Below, piece by piece: positions 6,962 to 9,013 of a stretch of 9,013 nt of DNA (position 1 is its first letter; every line of letters begins with the position of its first letter). The position numbers and the translations under genes were made by a program. This stretch comes from Rhodobacteraceae bacterium UBA2553. GTDB lineage: Bacteria > Pseudomonadota > Alphaproteobacteria > Rhodobacterales > Rhodobacteraceae. The notes below the pieces were generated by a model, which made no database searches, was not told the DNA's origin, and saw only the letters and a list, made by a program, of their open reading frames with translations. The stretch spans positions 1-9,013 of the forward strand of contig DDMF01000103.1 in NCBI GenBank assembly GCA_002340515.1, in the 5' to 3' direction.

Positions 6962-7726
6962 ATGGAAAACTTCGATCACAGCCGTTTCGCCGTTATTGCC
7001 GACATTCACAGCAACTCGGACGCTCTTGCAGCCGTCCTTCGTGACATCGCCAATCAAGGCATCGAAAGTATCGTCAATCTCGGAGATCATCTGAGTGGTC
7101 CGATGGCCGCTCGTGAAACCGCCGATTTACTTTTATCGACTGACATGCCCTCTATCTGTGGAAACCATGACCGATGGCTTATTGAACACAAGCCCGAGGA
7201 GATGATTTCGATTGATAGGGTGGCTTACGATCAGCTTGAAGACCACCACCTGAACTGGCTTCGGGACCTGCCATCAACGATATGGCTGTCCGAGGAAATT
7301 TTCGCCTGCCACGGCACACCGAGTAGCGACACGACCTATTGGATGGAAAAGGTTTCGCCGATGGGCGAGGTCGTCGTCAGGTCACTGGGGGAAATCGCTA
7401 AGGAAGCTGCAGGGATAAACGCCAGCCTGCTTTTATGCGGTCACACCCATCTTCCCCGTCGCATAGACTTGCCTGACGGTCGTGTGATCCTGAACCCCGG
7501 CAGCGTTGGTTGTCCGGGCTATATTGATGACACGCCCGTGCATCATGTGGTGCAGTCAGGCACACGTGCCGCCTGCTATGCAGTTGTAGAAAAGGTGAAG
7601 GATGGGTGGGCGACGACGTTCCGGCACATTCCTTACGATCCAACCAGAATGATAGAAATGGCGAAAGATAACGACCATCCGAACTGGGAAGCGAGACTGG
7701 CAACAGGCTGGGTAGATGGTCGCTAG
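6962..7726 (+). CDS. Calcineurin-like metallophosphoesterase
   Basis: A 254-residue cytoplasmic phosphoesterase with the five-block dimetal signature intact: ADIHSN with D14 and H16; LGDHLSGP with D42; CGNHDRW with N68 and H69; FACHGTP with H117; and CGHTHLPR with H161 and H163. NPGSVGCP follows, as in YfcE/MJ0936-like enzymes (Metallophos_2 group). Family members hydrolyse phosphodiesters or phosphomonoesters; the natural substrate is unknown here. The start at 6962 is chosen because GGGAG stands four bases upstream and the fold begins at once. An in-frame ATG at 6857 would add 35 residues, but it lies inside repeat copy B with no ribosome site. The gene is convergent with the acetyltransferase and has no obvious operon partner. 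Confidence 0.93.
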   Translation: MENFDHSRFAVIADIHSNSDALAAVLRDIANQGIESIVNLGDHLSGPMAARETADLLLSTDMPSICGNHDRWLIEHKPEEMISIDRVAYDQLEDHHLNWLRDLPSTIWLSEEIFACHGTPSSDTTYWMEKVSPMGEVVVRSLGEIAKEAAGINASLLLCGHTHLPRRIDLPDGRVILNPGSVGCPGYIDDTPVHHVVQSGTRAACYAVVEKVKDGWATTFRHIPYDPTRMIEMAKDNDHPNWEARLATGWVDGR

Positions 7727-7787
7727 AAGGACAAGACGAACGTTGGTTTCAGAAGTATTCTAGCCAAAGCAAAGCACAGCAGGTTCG

Positions 7788-8252
7788 TTACGCAGATATG
7801 TCTCGGGTCATAAAAACGCTTTCGGGGTCTTCGCGGTAGTCGCCAAATGGTGCGCAATATTCGAACCCAAATTTTTCGTAAACAAGTCGGGCAGCGGCTG
7901 ATGCATCGCGGCTTCCGGTCTCCAATGACAAGCGTTCTAGACCGCGTTCACTGGCCTCCTTTATCACCGTATTGATGAGCAATGCGCCGACGCCATGACC
8001 ACGCGCTTGCTTCAGAACGTGCATAGACTTGAGTTCGCCATGGCGATTGGTGATTGACTTGAGGCCAGCCATTCCTACGCAGGATCCATCAAGCCACGCA
8101 CCAAAAAGCTGAACACCGCTTTCATCATATTCTTCCAGATAAACATGATGATTGCTTTCTGTGGGATAATGCTCGTCACCGTATGCAACGTGGGCTGCGA
8201 TGATCTGGCTAACTTCCGGATCATTTGGATCAGCGTGATCAACTTCTATCAT
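7788..8252 (-). CDS. GNAT-family N-acetyltransferase, YsnE-like
   Basis: A 154-residue acetyltransferase that should transfer an acetyl group from acetyl-CoA to an amine. The CoA-binding motif A is clear: ELKSMHVL, then QARGHGVGALLINTVIKEA, the R/Q-x-x-G-x-G pattern (about residues 82-102). LSLETGS and AARLVYEKFGFEYC follow. The closing FGDYREDPESVFMTR resembles the Bacillus YsnE group as I remember it; the substrate of that group is not firmly settled. The start at 8252 is favoured over an in-frame ATG at 8282 because AAGGAG lies six bases upstream. The gene converges on the phosphoesterase with a 61-base gap and no obvious terminator. A candidate promoter lies directly upstream. Confidence 0.92.
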   Translation of the reverse strand: MIEVDHADPNDPEVSQIIAAHVAYGDEHYPTESNHHVYLEEYDESGVQLFGAWLDGSCVGMAGLKSITNRHGELKSMHVLKQARGHGVGALLINTVIKEASERGLERLSLETGSRDASAAARLVYEKFGFEYCAPFGDYREDPESVFMTRDISA

Positions 8253-8273
8253 GGTGTTCTCCTTTTGACCCGA

Positions 8274-8302
8274 AATATGCAATTGACGTGAAGCCTTTGC
8301 AA
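8274..8302 (-). promoter_or_regulatory. Candidate promoter of the acetyltransferase gene
   Basis: On the minus strand, TTGCAA (8302-8297) and CATATT (8279-8274) are separated by 17 bases, each matching four of six sigma-70 consensus positions. Transcription would begin near 8267 and give a short leader that just includes the AAGGAG ribosome site. Plausible but weak. Confidence 0.35.
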
Positions 8303-8421
8303 TATGCAGCAGAACGCATACCTATCTTTAAATGTTAAAAATCAAAGCGATCACCCTAGCCCTAAAAGCAGCCACTGGCGCAGCCGCAGCGAAAGCACCC
8401 ATTGTCCGCGACCCGTAAATT

Positions 8422-8481
8422 CGACACTTGAACCATGCTGCGGACCGCACCAATGACCGGTTCTCTCGCCGCGCGACAGCA
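8422..8481 (-). repeat. Dispersed repeat copy D
   Basis: On the plus strand it reads CGACACTTGAACCATGCTGC, then GCACCAATGACC, and ends CGCGACAGCA. Copy C shows the same blocks in the same order: CGAAGTGTGAATTCGCTGC, GCACGAACGACC and CGCGACAGCA. On the minus strand its core CGGTCATT...GCAGCAT aligns without gaps to copy A at 18 of 30 bases. Confidence 0.55.
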
Positions 8482-8520
8482 CGGCAGTTTTCGCTCCTAC
8501 CGCATTTCTCTCGCTGCGCG
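8456..8520. repeat. Short direct repeat, 45-base period
   Basis: ACCGGTTCTCTCGCCGCGCG begins at 8456 and ACCGCATTTCTCTCGCTGCG begins at 8499. They share ACCG, TTCTCTCGC and a GC-rich end. The TTCTCTCG blocks are exactly 45 bases apart (8461 and 8506). It overlaps the end of copy D and the palindrome at 8513. Confidence 0.45.
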
Positions 8521-8530
8521 CGCGCGCAGC
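8513..8530. repeat. Perfect 18-bp palindrome GCTG(CG)nCAGC
   Basis: GCTGCGCGCGCGCGCAGC is identical to its reverse complement. The inner 14 bases (TGCGCGCGCGCGCA) alternate purine and pyrimidine, the sequence type most prone to left-handed DNA or cruciform extrusion. The symmetry is directly visible; any role is unknown. Confidence 0.8.
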
Positions 8531-8557
8531 ATAAAATCACAATGACTGGGTCGGGCT

Positions 8558-8612
8558 CGAAGTGTGAATTCGCTGCAGCTTGCACGAACGACCTATTATG
8601 GTCGCGACAGCA
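8558..8612 (-). repeat. Dispersed repeat copy C
   Basis: A direct-orientation partner of copy D about 133 bases further on, ending four bases before the stop codon of the edge gene. Shared blocks with D are TGAA, GCTGC, GCAC-AA-GACC and CGCGACAGCA. It is somewhat shorter (55 versus 60 bases). Confidence 0.55.
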
Positions 8613-8616
8613 GATT

Positions 8617-9013
8617 TTACAATCCCAACAACTCTTCGATGACATCCTCCCGCATATCCAGCGTTTGCTCCCATGCCTTCGGCACATCCGCCTCGCGCTC
8701 CAGCGTCTCCGGCGCAGGCTGCTGCTCCATCTCAACCCCTTCAGCCATGACCCGCATCCCCCGCGCCTCGCGCCGTTCCGCACGATCTCGCGCCGGCGGA
8801 TCGCCCCCGGTATCATTTGCCCCCTGCGCTCTGTCCTCGTCACCCCCAACACCCCACGGCCCAACACCATCCACACTTGGCGGATAAGGAAACGGCTTGC
8901 CCTGCTGCATGGCGTCCATTTCTTTGAACAGCGGATCATCATAGTACTTTATCCGTTGCGCTTTGATCGGATGCTGCGGCGACGCAAGAATGATCACCTC
9001 ATCAGGATCCATC
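8617..9013 (-). CDS. Type IV secretion coupling protein (VirD4/TraG-like), C-terminal part
   Basis: The 5' end is cut by the window edge; about 131 C-terminal residues are visible and the frame is open to the end. The first visible residues, DPDEVIILASPQHPIKAQRI followed by KYYDDPLFK, match the conserved closing segment of VirD4/TraG coupling ATPases (D-E-x-I-x-L, then P-I-x-A-x-x-I/L-x-Y-Y-x-D-x-x-F). These hexameric inner-membrane ATPases bring the relaxase-DNA complex to the type IV secretion channel. After that comes a ~90-residue low-complexity tail rich in Gly, Glu, Asp and Arg, ending EDVIEELLGL; acidic tails occur in several coupling proteins. The Walker motifs lie outside the window, so the call rests on the C-terminal segment alone. 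The ATG at 9012 is probably internal. If correct, a conjugative element or plasmid transfer region extends to the right. Confidence 0.7.
   Translation of the reverse strand, partial: MDPDEVIILASPQHPIKAQRIKYYDDPLFKEMDAMQQGKPFPYPPSVDGVGPWGVGGDEDRAQGANDTGGDPPARDRAERREARGMRVMAEGVEMEQQPAPETLEREADVPKAWEQTLDMREDVIEELLGL

Larger units (their letters stand above)
8283..8616. other. Gene-free stretch with repeats and a GC palindrome
   Basis: No supportable gene lies between the acetyltransferase and the coupling-protein fragment. The open frame at 8328-8942 on the minus strand has Arg/Trp/Ser-rich shadow composition and overlaps the real gene at the edge. The region carries repeat copies D and C, a weaker possible copy at 8364-8396 in plus orientation (AAAGCAGCCACTGG, then GCAGCG), a short direct repeat and a perfect palindrome. 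Confidence 0.6.

Noticed and set aside
6730..7044. 104-residue plus-strand open frame
   Set aside because: Arg/Cys-rich shadow sequence overlapping the phosphoesterase in another frame; no ribosome site.
6593..8616. CRISPR array or insertion sequence as explanation for the repeats
   Set aside because: The copies are few, diverged, irregularly spaced and in both orientations, and no transposase or cas gene is present.
8328..8942. 204-residue minus-strand open frame
   Set aside because: Arg/Trp/Ser-rich composition, no ribosome site, overlaps the coupling-protein fragment in another frame and crosses the repeats.

Overview
The window looks like a marine alphaproteobacterium, most likely of the Rhodobacteraceae (Roseobacter group). 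The basis is moderately high GC, codon use, protein character and gene layout; no rRNA or taxonomic marker gene is present, so this is inference.

Left two thirds (about 130-6592): a coherent uptake and processing locus. A LuxR-type HTH regulator (minus strand) is divergent from a complete polyamine/opine-type ABC importer in the order ATPase, permease, permease, binding protein (potA-potB-potC-potD-like). Gene junctions are tight: an ATGA overlap, a TTGA overlap and a 28-base gap. A UUCG-loop hairpin then precedes a YtcJ-type metal-dependent amidohydrolase on the same strand. The regulator/transporter intergenic region carries three closely packed inverted repeats that are good operator candidates. 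The simplest reading is that the LuxR-type protein controls import of a cationic, polyamine-like compound, and the amidohydrolase acts on it or on a related N-acylated compound. The true substrate cannot be read from sequence.

Right third (about 6593-9013): loosely packed, unrelated genes. They are a calcineurin-like metallophosphoesterase (plus), a convergent GNAT acetyltransferase of the YsnE-like type (minus), and at the right edge the C-terminal end of what looks like a type IV secretion/conjugation coupling protein (VirD4/TraG class, minus). The last gene suggests that a conjugative element or plasmid transfer region begins here.

The two large gene-free stretches (6593-6961 and 8253-8616) are not empty. 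They hold several diverged copies, in both orientations, of one short repeat with core GC(G/T)GACATT...GCAGCAT. They also hold a perfect 18-bp alternating GC palindrome and a short direct repeat. This dispersed repeat family is the least explained structure in the window. No CRISPR array, tRNA, rRNA or insertion sequence was seen.
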